A DNA stretch of 64,000 nucleotides from CAZAKZ01 sp964485695 (GTDB taxonomy: Bacteria > Planctomycetota > JAFGQW01). Of this stretch, positions 37,520-46,128 are shown piece after piece. The stretch covers positions 1 through 64,000 of the forward strand of contig CAZAKZ010000004.1 of NCBI GenBank assembly GCA_964485695.1, written 5' to 3'. Each line of letters begins with the position of its first letter. Within the stretch, counting starts at the first letter, position 1. The translations under genes were made by a program, and so were the position numbers. Below the pieces are notes generated by a model. It was given only the letters and a program-made list of their open reading frames with translations, did no database searches and was not told where the DNA came from.

Positions 37520-38236
37520 TCACTTGTCCGGAGTGATGAGCCGAAACTTCACCTTGACCCGGATCCGGACCGGGATCTTCCCGGGAGCGATGCCCTCCCC
37601 GGCCGTGCCTGCGGCCCCCGCGTTGACGGCCACATTGCTGAAGGACGGAACCGCTCTGCCCTCGGACACGGAGAGGTCTTCCTCGATGGCCAGCGGCTCT
37701 CCCACCCTGGAGCCGAGGATCCGGGCCATGTTCACGGCCTTCTGCTTCGCGGCCAGGAGCGCCTTGACCCGGGTCTCGTCCTGGTACTGGATCCTTTTGG
37801 AATGATCGTAACGCACGCCCTCGACGCTGACGCGTTCGATCCTGGAGAGCCCGATCCACAGGGTCTTGTACTTCTTCAGATCCTTGACCTTGAAGGAGAG
37901 GATCGTGGAGGCGTAGTAGCCCTCCTTGACCCGAGATCGATTCCGGTAGACCCAGTTCTCGCCGAACTGCATCCAGGAGGTCTGGATGGTCTTCTCCTCC
38001 ACCTCGGACTGCTTCAGAAACTGCAGGACGCGGTTCACGATGTCGGTGTGCTGCTGGGCCACCTCCTCGAGGGATGCGCCCTTGTTCTGGACCTTCAGCG
38101 ACCACACCATCTGATCCGGGGTGACCTCGGTGGTGGCGGTGCCGGAGACGGTGATATGCGGCAGGTCGATTTCCTCTGCAGAGACCCCGGCTCCCAGCAC
38201 CAGGACGGCCACGGCCGACAACGCGATCCTGTTCAT
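37520..38236 (-). CDS. Exported SIMPL-domain (DUF541) protein
   Basis: The ATG at 38236 starts a signal peptide (NRIALSAVAVLVLGAGVSAEE). The mature part has the SIMPL pattern: ITVSGTATTEVTPDQMVWSLKV at the N-terminus, a helix with KAVNMARILG, and the C-terminal RVRVKVKF-like strand. DUF541 proteins occur in periplasm and plasma membrane; in animals SIMPL links to NF-kB signalling, and bacterial roles (oxidative stress, channel-like assembly) are uncertain. It diverges from the repeat-protein gene at 38410. The frame is open to 38260 with eight more residues, less likely. Confidence 0.8.
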   Translation of the reverse strand: MNRIALSAVAVLVLGAGVSAEEIDLPHITVSGTATTEVTPDQMVWSLKVQNKGASLEEVAQQHTDIVNRVLQFLKQSEVEEKTIQTSWMQFGENWVYRNRSRVKEGYYASTILSFKVKDLKKYKTLWIGLSRIERVSVEGVRYDHSKRIQYQDETRVKALLAAKQKAVNMARILGSRVGEPLAIEEDLSVSEGRAVPSFSNVAVNAGAAGTAGEGIAPGKIPVRIRVKVKFRLITPDK

Positions 38237-38353
38237 TTTTATTCCTCCTTGATCAGGCAATGTAAAGCGGTTTCATTCCGGTCCCGGCAGTATACCGCAT
38301 CTCCCTCTCCGGGTCGGGAAAAGGCACAAATCCCCTTCCCGGGGAAAATCGTC

Positions 38354-38359
38354 TATACT
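38354..38359 (+). promoter_or_regulatory. Possible -10 element of the repeat-protein gene
   Basis: TATACT lies 51 bp before the ATG at 38410, with TTATCCACC next to it. No convincing -35 is 16-18 bp upstream, so a weak or alternative-sigma promoter is likely. The 15-mer CATGAACCCCTGTTG just after it (38383-38397 area) also occurs at 63-77, before the first gene of the window. Confidence 0.3.
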
Positions 38360-38409
38360 TATCCACCGAGATATCCAGGCTGCATGAACCCCTGTTGGAT
38401 TGAAGACGC

Positions 38410-38716
38410 ATGAGCGACAAGAAGCCCGATGACAAGCCCAGACCCCGGATGGTAAAGCCCCCGGCCGACAAGAAAGACGCGGAGGCGCCAGCCAGACCCA
38501 GAATGGTGAAGCCCCCCACCGACAAGGAGGACGCCGCGAAGCCCGATAAGCCCAGGATGGTGAAACCCCCCGCCGACAAAGACCCCGCCGTCAGAACGTT
38601 CATAATGGCCGGGATGCTGGTTGGAGTTGGAATATGGTGCTGGATAGATGCGGCATCGGGCAAGTATCCACCACCTAAAGCATGGACCCTTGAATATATC
38701 AACGAAGCCGCGGGGT
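38410..38716 (+). CDS. N-terminal part of a repeat membrane protein, cut by assembly gap
   Basis: It starts MSDKKPDDKPRP and has three 18-residue repeats of the form PRMVKPPADKEDAAKPAK, then a hydrophobic TM segment (FIMAGMLVGVGIWCWIDAA) and a short tail that runs into ten N. The same repeat continues beyond the gap in the next entry, so the two may be one gene, or two paralogues merged by an assembler at the repeat. The bases after the gap are a degraded copy of the same repeat (see gap entry). TM segments occur on both sides, which favours two neighbouring genes. Confidence 0.5.
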
Positions 38717-38970
38717 NNNNNNNNNNACCCCGTTTGGTTATGCGCCGCCAGGACTAGTAGGACTCCGCGGAGCACGATAGACCCCGGTTGGTTAAGCCCC
38801 CGGCCGACAAGGAAGACGCCGCGGAGCCCGCTCGGCCCAGAATGGTGAAGCCCCCCGCCGACAAGGAGGACGCCGCAAAGCCGGCGAAGCCACGGATGGT
38901 GAAGCCCCCCGCCGACAGGGAGGACGCCGCAAAGCCGGTGAAGCCACGGATGGTGACACCGCCCGCCGGG
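38440..38970 (+). repeat. 54-bp coding repeats flanking the assembly gap
   Basis: The DNA unit of about 54 bp (18 codons, core ATGGTGAAGCCCCC) is present three times before the gap and four to five times after it. Copies near the gap diverge by scattered substitutions, among them ones that create stops. Confidence 0.7.
38717..38726. other. Assembly gap (10 N)
   Basis: Ten N join two contigs inside a 54-bp repeat array. The first 50-60 bases to the right (38727-38785) look like the repeat with many substitutions and in-frame stops (GGACTAGTAGGAC), typical of low-quality contig ends. Real length and content here are unknown. Confidence 0.95.
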
Positions 38971-40575
38971 GAAGCCGCGAGGCCGAGGCGGGTGAAGCCG
39001 GCGGCTGCCGCGGCTCCGGCCCGGCGCCGGCCCGGCCGGCCCCCGGCCCAGAAATCCAAGATGCCGCTATTACTCGGGGGGGCCGCCGTGGTGATCCTCG
39101 TGGTGGTGGTGGCCCTTGTGGTGAGCTCCTCGGGAACGACCCCGGACAGGGCCCCTGAGGGCGGTGACCGGAAGGCGGCCGACAGACCCTCTGAAAAGCC
39201 GGGCCGGCCCCCGGTCGCCGCGACGGTCGACGAAGAGGAGGCGGTGGATCCGGCCGACGAAATCCGGGAGGCATACGAGCGCAAGAAGATCCTGGCCGAG
39301 AGCGAGGGCGAGATCCTCGACCTGGCCCGGTGGTGCAAGGAAAAGGGCCTGAAGAAGGAGATGCAGGAGGCCGCGGACACCCTCCTGAAGAAGAATCCCA
39401 AACACAGCGAGGCGCACCGGCTTCTGGGCCACCGGCTCTTCGAGGGCGAGCACCCGGACTTCCAGGACAAGTGGCTCACCGCCGAGGAATACAGCACCGC
39501 CATGAAGGAGGAGAAGGTGTATCTCCACAAACGGGCCACCGATCCCAAGTTCGACGCCATGGAGCACGCCATCTCCAACGCGAGGCACCAGTACCTGCGG
39601 CACTTCAAGCACTCCGCGGTATGCGAATGGCCCTACGTGCTCTTCGTGGAGGACTTCGGCTCCAAGGTCCGGAACGAATACTACGCCCAGGAAAAGCTGG
39701 ACCAGGTCCGGGCGTTCTATGCATTCGTCCGGAAGAACTTTCCCGGCCTCTTGACCAAGGAACCCGACATCCCCTTCCGGGTCATCGTCTTCAAGGACGC
39801 GGCCAGCTACAACCGGTTCAACACCGGAGCGCACAGCGGCCGGGGCGGCAGCGGCGGCAGCGGCAGCCGGGCCCGGGCCCACTTCAGCCTCCGGACCAAG
39901 TTCGTCTACTACTACGAGAAGAACGCCGCGGGCAGCTCCTTCGACACCGAGACCACCCTGGGCGTGCTCTTCCACGAGTGCACCCACCAGCTGTTGAACT
40001 TCCTGCGCCCCACCAAGAATCCCTGGAGCGATTCCATGTGGTTCGAGGAGGCGTTCGCCGAGTACATCGGCGCCGTGAAGAAGACCGGAAAGTACGAAAA
40101 AGACGATAAGGGCGAGGACAGGATGACCTTCCACATCGCCTGTCCGAACAAGTACCGGCTACCCGCCATCCTCACCCGCATCCACATGAAGCACTACTTC
40201 CCGCTGCCCGAGATGTTCCGGTGCCGGACCTACGAGGAGGCGAACCAGGCCTTCCGCCTCAAGCACGGCATCCCCGGCGGCCACGGCCAGAGCATCCTCT
40301 ACTGCCAGGGCTGGTCCTTCGTCTACTTCTGCATGAACGAGCCTTCGGGTAAGTACCGGGACAAGATGATCAAGTACATCGAAAAGGACGTGACCGGGGA
40401 CAGTGGCTACTCGACCTTGTGTGAGTGCTTCGGCCTCGACAACCACGACGAATCGTGGAAGCCCATCGAGCGGGAGTGGCTGGTCTACGTCCACAAGCTC
40501 GGCAAGGAGTTGGACATCAAGGGCATCTGGAACCAGCCGAAGAAGAAAGAGAAGAAAGAGAAGAAAGAGGAGTAA
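38788..40575 (+). CDS. Repeat-plus-TM zincin protein (gluzincin-like HExxH)
   Basis: After four PRMVKPPADKEDAA repeats and a TM helix (LLLGGAAVVILVVVVALVV, near residue 95) comes an Ala/Glu helix region and a zinc-metalloprotease domain: VLFHECTHQLL (HExxH, about residue 395) with a downstream Glu in FEEAFAEYIG, as in gluzincins and DUF1570-type proteins. The catalytic domain is predicted outside the membrane. The C-terminus is Lys/Glu-rich. The 5' end is unsafe because of the gap; the start given is the first plausible in-frame GTG/ATG-like codon after it, and the true gene may begin at 38410. Substrate unknown. It converges on purH through element I. Confidence 0.65.
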   Translation: MVKPPADKEDAAEPARPRMVKPPADKEDAAKPAKPRMVKPPADREDAAKPVKPRMVTPPAGEAARPRRVKPAAAAAPARRRPGRPPAQKSKMPLLLGGAAVVILVVVVALVVSSSGTTPDRAPEGGDRKAADRPSEKPGRPPVAATVDEEEAVDPADEIREAYERKKILAESEGEILDLARWCKEKGLKKEMQEAADTLLKKNPKHSEAHRLLGHRLFEGEHPDFQDKWLTAEEYSTAMKEEKVYLHKRATDPKFDAMEHAISNARHQYLRHFKHSAVCEWPYVLFVEDFGSKVRNEYYAQEKLDQVRAFYAFVRKNFPGLLTKEPDIPFRVIVFKDAASYNRFNTGAHSGRGGSGGSGSRARAHFSLRTKFVYYYEKNAAGSSFDTETTLGVLFHECTHQLLNFLRPTKNPWSDSMWFEEAFAEYIGAVKKTGKYEKDDKGEDRMTFHIACPNKYRLPAILTRIHMKHYFPLPEMFRCRTYEEANQAFRLKHGIPGGHGQSILYCQGWSFVYFCMNEPSGKYRDKMIKYIEKDVTGDSGYSTLCECFGLDNHDESWKPIEREWLVYVHKLGKELDIKGIWNQPKKKEKKEKKEE

Positions 40576-40735
40576 TTCATCCTCCGGCAGAGCCGAAGGC
40601 TTTGAAAATCACGAACCGCTCAAAGCGGTATGTTTCAGGTCCGCCTGAAGGCGGAAACGTGCCCGTACAGTTGCAATGGATCTGGATGGCTGTGAACGCG
40701 TCCCGACAGCTTCCGGCTTCGAGTCGAGTGCCGAT

Positions 40736-40833
40736 CCCACGGCCTGATTATGTCCTGGATCGGGACATTTCCGGGCCGTGGGGTATCCCACAGCGCTGAA
40801 ATGTCCCGATCCAGGACATAATCAGGCCGTGGG
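40736..40833. repeat. Palindromic element I, perfect 36-bp inverted repeat
   Basis: Bases 40736-40771 are exactly the reverse complement of 40798-40833. The 26-bp spacer holds a second hairpin, GTGGG GTAT CCCAC (from 40778), whose word equals the outer ends CCCACGGCC and GGCCGTGGG. Each half also folds alone: the outer word encloses TGTCC/GGACA. It lies between the zincin stop (40575) and the purH stop (40866). The rest of this 290-bp gap holds nothing I can assign. Confidence 0.85.
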
Positions 40834-40865
40834 TTCAGGAGCGTATTGAGGAAACCCCGTCCCCC

Positions 40866-42425
40866 TCAATGCCGGAAGTGGCGCGCGCCCGTGAACACCA
40901 GCGCCATGTCCATGCGGTCGGCGGCGGCGATGACCTCGGCGTCGCGCCGGGAGCCACCGGGCTCCACAGCGGCGGTGACGCCGGCCGCGCCCGCGGCCTC
41001 CAGGCCGTCGGCAAAGGGGAAGAAGGCGTCGGAGCCGAGCACGGCACCCCGGGCGCGGTCCCCCGCCTTTTTCACGGCCAGGTCCACGGCGTCCACGCGG
41101 CTGGTCTGGCCCCCGCCCGATCCCACCAGCACCTGATCCTTGACCAGGACGATGGCGTTGGACTTGACGTGCCGGGCCACCACCTCGGCGAACGCGAGAT
41201 CCTGGGACTCGGCGCCTGAGGGGCTGCGCTTGGAGACCACCTCGAACCGCCCTGTCTTGCCGTGGTCGGGGGTCTGGACCAGGAGGCCGCCCTCGACGCA
41301 CCGCATCTCGAACCGCGGCGGCCGGGCCTCGGGCACCTCCACCAGGCGGGTGTTCTTCCAGGCGCCGCCGGCCTCTTCCACCACCTCGAGGGCCGAGGGC
41401 TCCAGCCGGGGGGCGATGACCACCTCCACGAACTGCTTGGTGGCCACCATGGCTTTCAGGATCGAAGCGTCCACGGGCCGGTTGAAGGCCACAATGCCGC
41501 CGAAGGCGCTGACGGGATCGCCGGAGAAGGCGCGCTCGTACGCCGTCACGAGATTTTCGGCCACGGCGGCCCCGCACGGGGTCTGGTGCTTGATGACGGC
41601 GCACGCCGGGCTGGGCTCGAGGTCCCGGACCAGGTTCAGAGCTGCCTGGGTATCGAGGAGGTTGTTGTAGCTCAGGGCCTTGCCGCCCAGGACCTGGAAG
41701 GCGCCGAAGTCGCCGGCCTCGCCCGCCTCCAGGTAGAGGGCCGCTTCCTGGTGCGGATTCTCGCCGTAGCGCAAGTTTGCGCCGCGCCGGTAGCTCAGGG
41801 CCAGGGCCTCGGGGAAGACGGTCTCGCTGTCCGCGAGGTAGGCGGCGATGGCGGCGTCGTACCGGGCCGTGGCCAGGAAGGCCTCGGCCGCCAACCGGTG
41901 CAGGGTGGTGCGGCGCAGGCCGCCGGTGTCCCGGATCTCCGCCACCAGGTCGGGATACTGGTCCGGCCGGGTGACCACGGCCACGGCGTCGTGGTTCTTG
42001 GCGGCCGCCCGCACCATGGCCGGCCCGCCGATGTCGATCATCTCGACGATCTCCTCGCGGGTGGCACCCGGCCGGTCCCGCACCGCCTCGAAGGGATAGA
42101 GGTTCACCACCACCAGGTCGATGGCCTCGATGCCCAGGTCCTCGGCCCGGGCCCGGTGGTCTTCGAGGTCGCGGCGGAAGAGGATCCCGCCGTGGATCTT
42201 GGGGTGCAGGGTCTTCACCCGGCCGTCGAAGCACTCGGGGAAGCCGGTGACCTCGGCCACCTCCGTCACCGGGAGGCCCGCGTCCACGAGGGTGCGGTAG
42301 GTGCCGCCGGTGGAGATCAGGGCCGCGCCGCCCATGTTGAGGGCCGTGGCCAGATCCACCACCCCGGTCTTGTCGAACACGCTGAGAAGGGCCCGTCGAA
42401 TCGGTTGGATTGAATCCACGTTCAT
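40866..42425 (-). CDS. purH: Bifunctional AICAR transformylase / IMP cyclohydrolase
   Basis: The N-terminal MGS-like cyclohydrolase half has RALLSVFDKTGVVDLA and ALISTGGTYRTL; the transformylase half has LRYGENPHQEAALY, AVIKHQTPCG and the end HFRH. It performs the last two steps of purine synthesis, AICAR to FAICAR to IMP. The length (519) is standard. It starts 8 bp after the prfB stop on the same strand, so the two probably share a transcript. The reading frame continues to 42639 as a shadow of prfB. Confidence 0.95.
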   Translation of the reverse strand: MNVDSIQPIRRALLSVFDKTGVVDLATALNMGGAALISTGGTYRTLVDAGLPVTEVAEVTGFPECFDGRVKTLHPKIHGGILFRRDLEDHRARAEDLGIEAIDLVVVNLYPFEAVRDRPGATREEIVEMIDIGGPAMVRAAAKNHDAVAVVTRPDQYPDLVAEIRDTGGLRRTTLHRLAAEAFLATARYDAAIAAYLADSETVFPEALALSYRRGANLRYGENPHQEAALYLEAGEAGDFGAFQVLGGKALSYNNLLDTQAALNLVRDLEPSPACAVIKHQTPCGAAVAENLVTAYERAFSGDPVSAFGGIVAFNRPVDASILKAMVATKQFVEVVIAPRLEPSALEVVEEAGGAWKNTRLVEVPEARPPRFEMRCVEGGLLVQTPDHGKTGRFEVVSKRSPSGAESQDLAFAEVVARHVKSNAIVLVKDQVLVGSGGGQTSRVDAVDLAVKKAGDRARGAVLGSDAFFPFADGLEAAGAAGVTAAVEPGGSRRDAEVIAAADRMDMALVFTGARHFRH

Positions 42426-42433
42426 ACTCCTCT

Positions 42434-43541
42434 CTACGTGCCGCGGTCTTCCAGTCGCCAGCCGTGGTATTTCTCGATGAAGCCGTCCAGGTTCCCGTCC
42501 AGCACCGAATTGACGTCCCCCACCTCGTGGTGGGTCCGGTGGTCCTTGGCCAGGGTGTAGGGCTGGAGCACGTAGGACCGGATCTGGCTTCCGAAAGCGA
42601 TCTCGCCCTTCTGGCCGTACTTGGCCAGCTGCTCAGCATCCTGCTCCCGGCGGCGCTTCTCGTAGAGGCGGCTCATCAGCACCTTCATGGCGTAGCCCCT
42701 GTTCTTGTGCTGGGAGCGCTCGTTCTGGCACTGGACCACGATGCCGGTGGCCAGGTGCGTGATGCGCACGGCCGAATCCGTGACGTTCACGTGCTGGCCG
42801 CCCTTGCCGCTGGCGCGGTAGGTGTCGATGCGGAGGTCCTCGGGCCGGACCTCGATCTCCCCCTCCTCCACCTCGGGGCTCACGTCCACCGAAGCGAAGG
42901 AGGTGTGGCGCCGTCCCTGAAAATCATAGGGCGAGATCCGGACCAGACGGTGCACGCCGATCTCGGCCCGGAGATGGCCGAAGGCCAGGACGCCGTCCAC
43001 CTTCACCACCACACTCTTCAGACCGGCCTCTTCCCCGGGGAGGGAATCCACCTCGGTGAGCTTCCAGCCCTTCTTCTCCACGTACTTGGTGTACATCCGC
43101 AGCAGCATGCGCGTCCAGTCGCACGACTCGGTGCCGCCCGCTCCGGCGTGGATGCTGAGGAATGCATTGCAGCCGTCGTGGTCCTCGGACATGAGGCGTA
43201 CGGTCTCGAACCCGCCGAGGCTCGCCTCCAGGGTCTCGAGGCCGGCAACGGCCTCGGCCAGGGTGGCCTCGTCCTTTTCCTCGTAGGCCAGGGAGAAGAG
43301 AACCTCCAGCTCCTCGGCCTCGGCCTGGAGCCTGCCCAGAGGTTCCGCAAAGCGGTTCAGCGCCTTCAGGTCAGCGATGCGCCCCTGGGCCCGTTCCTGG
43401 TCCTGCCAGAAATCGGGCTTCTCCTGCTCCTTCTCGATGGCCTGGATCTCTTTCAGACGGCTGGGGTAATCAAAGACTCTCCATGAGTGCACGGATCCGA
43501 TTGAGAATGCGCTGGAGCTTGTCGTCGTGTACCTCGCTCAT
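42434..43541 (-). CDS. prfB: Peptide chain release factor 2, programmed +1 frameshift
   Basis: The first 23 codons run from ATG at 43541 to CTT TGA (43475-43470); a +1 shift then continues as Asp-Tyr-Pro... to the stop at 42434, giving about 368 aa, the usual RF2 length. A GGAG just before the slip site matches the spacing of the E. coli stimulatory sequence. The GGQ motif (SGKGGQHVNVTD) is intact, but the anticodon-like tripeptide SPF is SPY (RISPYDFQGRRHTSF). RF2 recognises UAA and UGA. The stop is placed so that low RF2 lets ribosomes shift, an autoregulatory loop. Confidence 0.9.
43470..43475 (-). promoter_or_regulatory. prfB: Programmed +1 frameshift site CTTTGA of prfB
   Basis: On the minus strand ATG GAG AGT CTT TGA TTA: GGAG pairs with the 16S anti-SD at the same distance as the AGGGGG of E. 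coli prfB, and the slippery CTT is followed by the UGA stop. Downstream the +1 frame begins with GAT TAC. Confidence 0.85.
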
Positions 43542-43555
43542 GGGCTTTGCTTTCC

Positions 43556-43593
43556 TGATCCTCTACTGCCGGGACTTCACCGGCAGAGGATCA
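43556..43593 (-). terminator. Hairpin at the 3' end of the small membrane protein gene
   Basis: CTGCCGG (43566-43572) pairs with CCGGCAG (43580-43586) and TGATCCT (43556-43562) with AGGATCA (43587-43593), with a 3-nt bulge. The right arm includes the stop codon of the small gene at 43591. No T-tract; it could be a terminator or a stability element before prfB. Confidence 0.5.
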
Positions 43594-43890
43594 CTTGAGA
43601 TCCAGGCGATCGATGCTGAGGGAGTTCAAATCGAACTTCACCACGGTCATGCCCGCCGGTGATCCCTCGATGCGTCCCCACCGGTAAACGATGGTGCCAT
43701 CCTGGTTCGTGGTGACGATGCCCAGGTCCGTGATATGGACGATGCCTCCGCTTCGAGCCAGGGCATGGGGCATCATTTCCGGCAGCCCCGTCCCGGCGGA
43801 AAACAGGTGCGCGCCCACGTCGAGTGCCAGGAGCAAGACCAGCGCTACGCCAAGGGTTCTCCAGAATCGGCTCTTAGTAAAGTGTTCCAT
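43591..43890 (-). CDS. Small membrane-anchored hypothetical protein
   Basis: About 99 residues with an N-terminal hydrophobic stretch (LGVALVLLLALDVGAHLF) and a 65-residue soluble part of beta character (VHITDLGIVTTNQDGTIVYRW). It is followed at once by the stop-codon hairpin and prfB. I recognise no family. The start at 43890 gives a proper membrane anchor; an open frame to 43962 adds 24 residues of a different character. Confidence 0.5.
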   Translation of the reverse strand: MEHFTKSRFWRTLGVALVLLLALDVGAHLFSAGTGLPEMMPHALARSGGIVHITDLGIVTTNQDGTIVYRWGRIEGSPAGMTVVKFDLNSLSIDRLDLK

Positions 43891-44071
43891 TCCTTGGGCT
43901 CCACTCGGTTGCGGCTCGGCTGCACTCCAATCCGCCCGTGAAAGGCGGAGGATTGTTGTCAAACTCCACGCCTCCTGCTAAAACACCCCGCGGCGGAATC
44001 CGTCAGGAAGGTGCTGGACGCCCGAGACGGCCCGCATGCCCGCATTTCGGAAAAACTATGGAGTCACTTGC

Positions 44072-44158
44072 GGTGGGATACAACCTGTTTGTCCCATTGC
44101 CCCGATTTTCCAGGCACGACTCGATTGAAAACCGACCGACTTCCCGTAGGATCCCACC
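44072..44158. repeat. Candidate palindromic element in the 44-kb gap
   Basis: GGTGGGAT (44072-44079) pairs with ATCCCACC (44151-44158); within it TGGGA (44074-44078) can pair with TCCCA (44092-44096), and CGATTTTC (44103-44110) with GAAAACCG (44127-44134) apart from one mismatch. The plan is looser than in the convergent junctions. It lies in the 338-bp region 43891-44228 before the GT2 gene, which otherwise shows no gene. Confidence 0.4.
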
Positions 44159-44228
44159 TGGTTCGACTTCCTGCTCCGGAGACGCAGACGGAATCACCGG
44201 GCGGGGGTGACGTCATTGAAATCCCGAC

Positions 44229-44972
44229 ATGACCCATGGTCCCATGAACATAAGCCTGGTCATCCCGGCCTATAACGAGGAAAAGCGTATCGGTGCCACC
44301 CTGGACCGCATCCTGGCCTACGTGCAGGAGAGGGACCACGAGGTTGAAATCCTCGTGGTGGACGACGGATCCACGGACAACACCGCGGCCCTGGCCGAAT
44401 CCTATGCCGACCGTCGTGTCCGCCTCCTGAAGAATCCCGGAAACCGGGGCAAGGGCTACTCCGTGCGCCACGGCATGCTGGAGGCCACCCGGGACCTGGT
44501 GCTCTTCAGCGATGCGGACCTGAGCACCCCCATCGAGGAGATGGAGAGCCTGGCCGCCCCGGTGCTGGCCGGGGAGGCGGACGGCGCCATCGGGTCCCGG
44601 GCCGTGGCCGGGTCCAACGTGGAGGTCTCCCAGCCCTTCTACCGGGTGGCCATGGGCAAGATCTTCAACAAGTTCGTCCGGGTCATCGCCGTGGGCGGAT
44701 TTGCCGATACCCAGTGCGGATTCAAGCTCTTCACCCGGGACGCGGCCCGGGCCGTGTTCAGCCGCCAGACCTTCGAGGGCTTCAGCTTCGACGTGGAGAT
44801 CCTCTTCATCGCCCGGAACCTGGGACTCCGCATCGCAGAGGTGCCGGTGCGGTGGGTCAACTCGCCCGAGACCAAGGTGAGCGCCTGCGCGGACTCCCTG
44901 AGGATGTTCCTGGACCTGTTCAAGGTGCGGTGGAACCACGTCAGGGGCAAGTACAGGACAACCGAGCAATGA
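44229..44972 (+). CDS. GT2 polyprenyl-phosphate glycosyltransferase (DPM/Dpg-like)
   Basis: The start NISLVIPAYNEEKRIGATL, the VVDDGSTDNT motif and SDADLSTP (DXD-like) match dolichyl/undecaprenyl-phosphate mannosyl- or glucosyltransferases, which load a sugar on a lipid carrier at the inner face of the membrane. No C-terminal TM bundle is present. An ATG at 44244 would be an equally good start. The DegT aminotransferase gene follows after 43 bp, which suggests nucleotide- or lipid-linked sugar making, such as an O-antigen or glycan pathway. Confidence 0.85.
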   Translation: MTHGPMNISLVIPAYNEEKRIGATLDRILAYVQERDHEVEILVVDDGSTDNTAALAESYADRRVRLLKNPGNRGKGYSVRHGMLEATRDLVLFSDADLSTPIEEMESLAAPVLAGEADGAIGSRAVAGSNVEVSQPFYRVAMGKIFNKFVRVIAVGGFADTQCGFKLFTRDAARAVFSRQTFEGFSFDVEILFIARNLGLRIAEVPVRWVNSPETKVSACADSLRMFLDLFKVRWNHVRGKYRTTEQ

Positions 44973-45015
44973 CGATATCCTCCGGGCAGCCGGTGGATCG
45001 GAAAGGAAACTCACC

Positions 45016-46128
45016 GTGCCAGACCCGACTGTTCCCTACTTCGATCTCAAGGCGCAGTTCCAGGACCTGAGGGAGGAGATCCTCCCCGCCCTGGAGCGGG
45101 TGTGTGAAACCGCGGCCTTTGCCTCGGGCCCCGAGGTGAAGGCCTTCGAGGACGACTTTGCCGCCTACTGCGAGGTGGCGCACTGCATCGGGGTGAGCTC
45201 CGGCACCAGTGCCCTGCACGTGGCCCTCAGGTGCCTGGACGTGGGTCCGGGCGACGAGGTCATCACCACGCCCTACACCTTCGTCTCCACGGCCTGGGCC
45301 ATCTACTATTGCGGGGCCACGCCGGTGTTCGCGGACATCCACCCCGAGACCCGGAACCTGGATCCGGCCGGCCTCCGGGCCAGGATCACCCCCCGCACCA
45401 AGGTCATCCTTCCCGTCCACCTCTACGGCCTGCCCGCGGACATGGACGCCATCCACGCCATCGCCGCCGAGGCCGGGTGCAAGGTGGTGGAGGACGCGGC
45501 CCAGGCCCACGGCGCCCGCTACCTGGGCCGGCGCACCGGCGGCCTGGCCGCCATGGGCTGCTTCAGCTTCTACCCGGGAAAGAACCTGGGCGCCTACGGC
45601 GAGGGCGGCGCCATCACCACCGACGATGCCGAACTGGCTACTCGAGCCCGGCGCCTCCGGGACCACGCTCAGAGCCGGCGCTACTACCACGACGAGGTGG
45701 GATTCAACTACCGCATGGACGGTTTCCAGGGCGCGGTGCTCCGGGTGAAGCTCCGGCACCTGGACGCCTGGAACCACCGCCGGGCCGAGATCGCCCTGCG
45801 CTACGCCGAGGGCCTCGGCGACCTCCCCCTCACCCTCCCCAACGTGCCCGGCGGCGTGGAGAGCGCCTGGCACCTCTTCGTGGTGGGCGTGGAGGACCGC
45901 GAGCGCTTCCGGGAAACCCTGGAGAAGGACCACGGCATTCCCACGGCCCTGCACTACCCGGTGTGCCTCCACCAACAGGCGCCGCTCCTCCACCTCGGCC
46001 ACCACGAGGGAGACTTCCCCGAGGCCGAGGCCCTGGCCCGGACCTGCGTCTCCCTGCCCCTGTTCCCCGAGATGACCGACGCCCAGGTGGATGCGGTCAT
46101 CCGGGCGATCCGGGATGTGTGTTCATGA
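45016..46128 (+). CDS. DegT/DnrJ/EryC1-family aminotransferase
   Basis: PLP-dependent sugar aminotransferase: start PYFDLKAQFQDLREEILPAL, the SSGTSALHVALR core, the conserved VVEDAAQAHGA segment and the Schiff-base Lys in FYPGKNLGAYGEGG. These enzymes make amino sugars, including those for O-antigens, by transamination of a keto-sugar nucleotide. The length of 370 is normal. The start codon is GTG at 45016. Its stop overlaps the ATG of the ABC ATPase gene (ATGA), so the three genes are probably one transcript with the GT2 gene. Confidence 0.9.
   Translation: MPDPTVPYFDLKAQFQDLREEILPALERVCETAAFASGPEVKAFEDDFAAYCEVAHCIGVSSGTSALHVALRCLDVGPGDEVITTPYTFVSTAWAIYYCGATPVFADIHPETRNLDPAGLRARITPRTKVILPVHLYGLPADMDAIHAIAAEAGCKVVEDAAQAHGARYLGRRTGGLAAMGCFSFYPGKNLGAYGEGGAITTDDAELATRARRLRDHAQSRRYYHDEVGFNYRMDGFQGAVLRVKLRHLDAWNHRRAEIALRYAEGLGDLPLTLPNVPGGVESAWHLFVVGVEDRERFRETLEKDHGIPTALHYPVCLHQQAPLLHLGHHEGDFPEAEALARTCVSLPLFPEMTDAQVDAVIRAIRDVCS

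Noticed and set aside
40822..42639. Extended purH frame into prfB
   Set aside because: It runs through the RF2 coding region in another frame; purH has a normal start at 42425.
42884..42950. Reassigned UGA because RF2 is unusual
   Set aside because: Many genes in this window end in TGA with intact frames, so UGA is a normal stop.
43470..43541. Sequencing error in prfB causing an in-frame stop
   Set aside because: The stop is the conserved programmed frameshift site with its SD-like stimulator.
44041..44228. Calling the 44-kb gap element a full member of the palindrome family
   Set aside because: Pairing is partial and the plan is inverted; it is listed only as a candidate.
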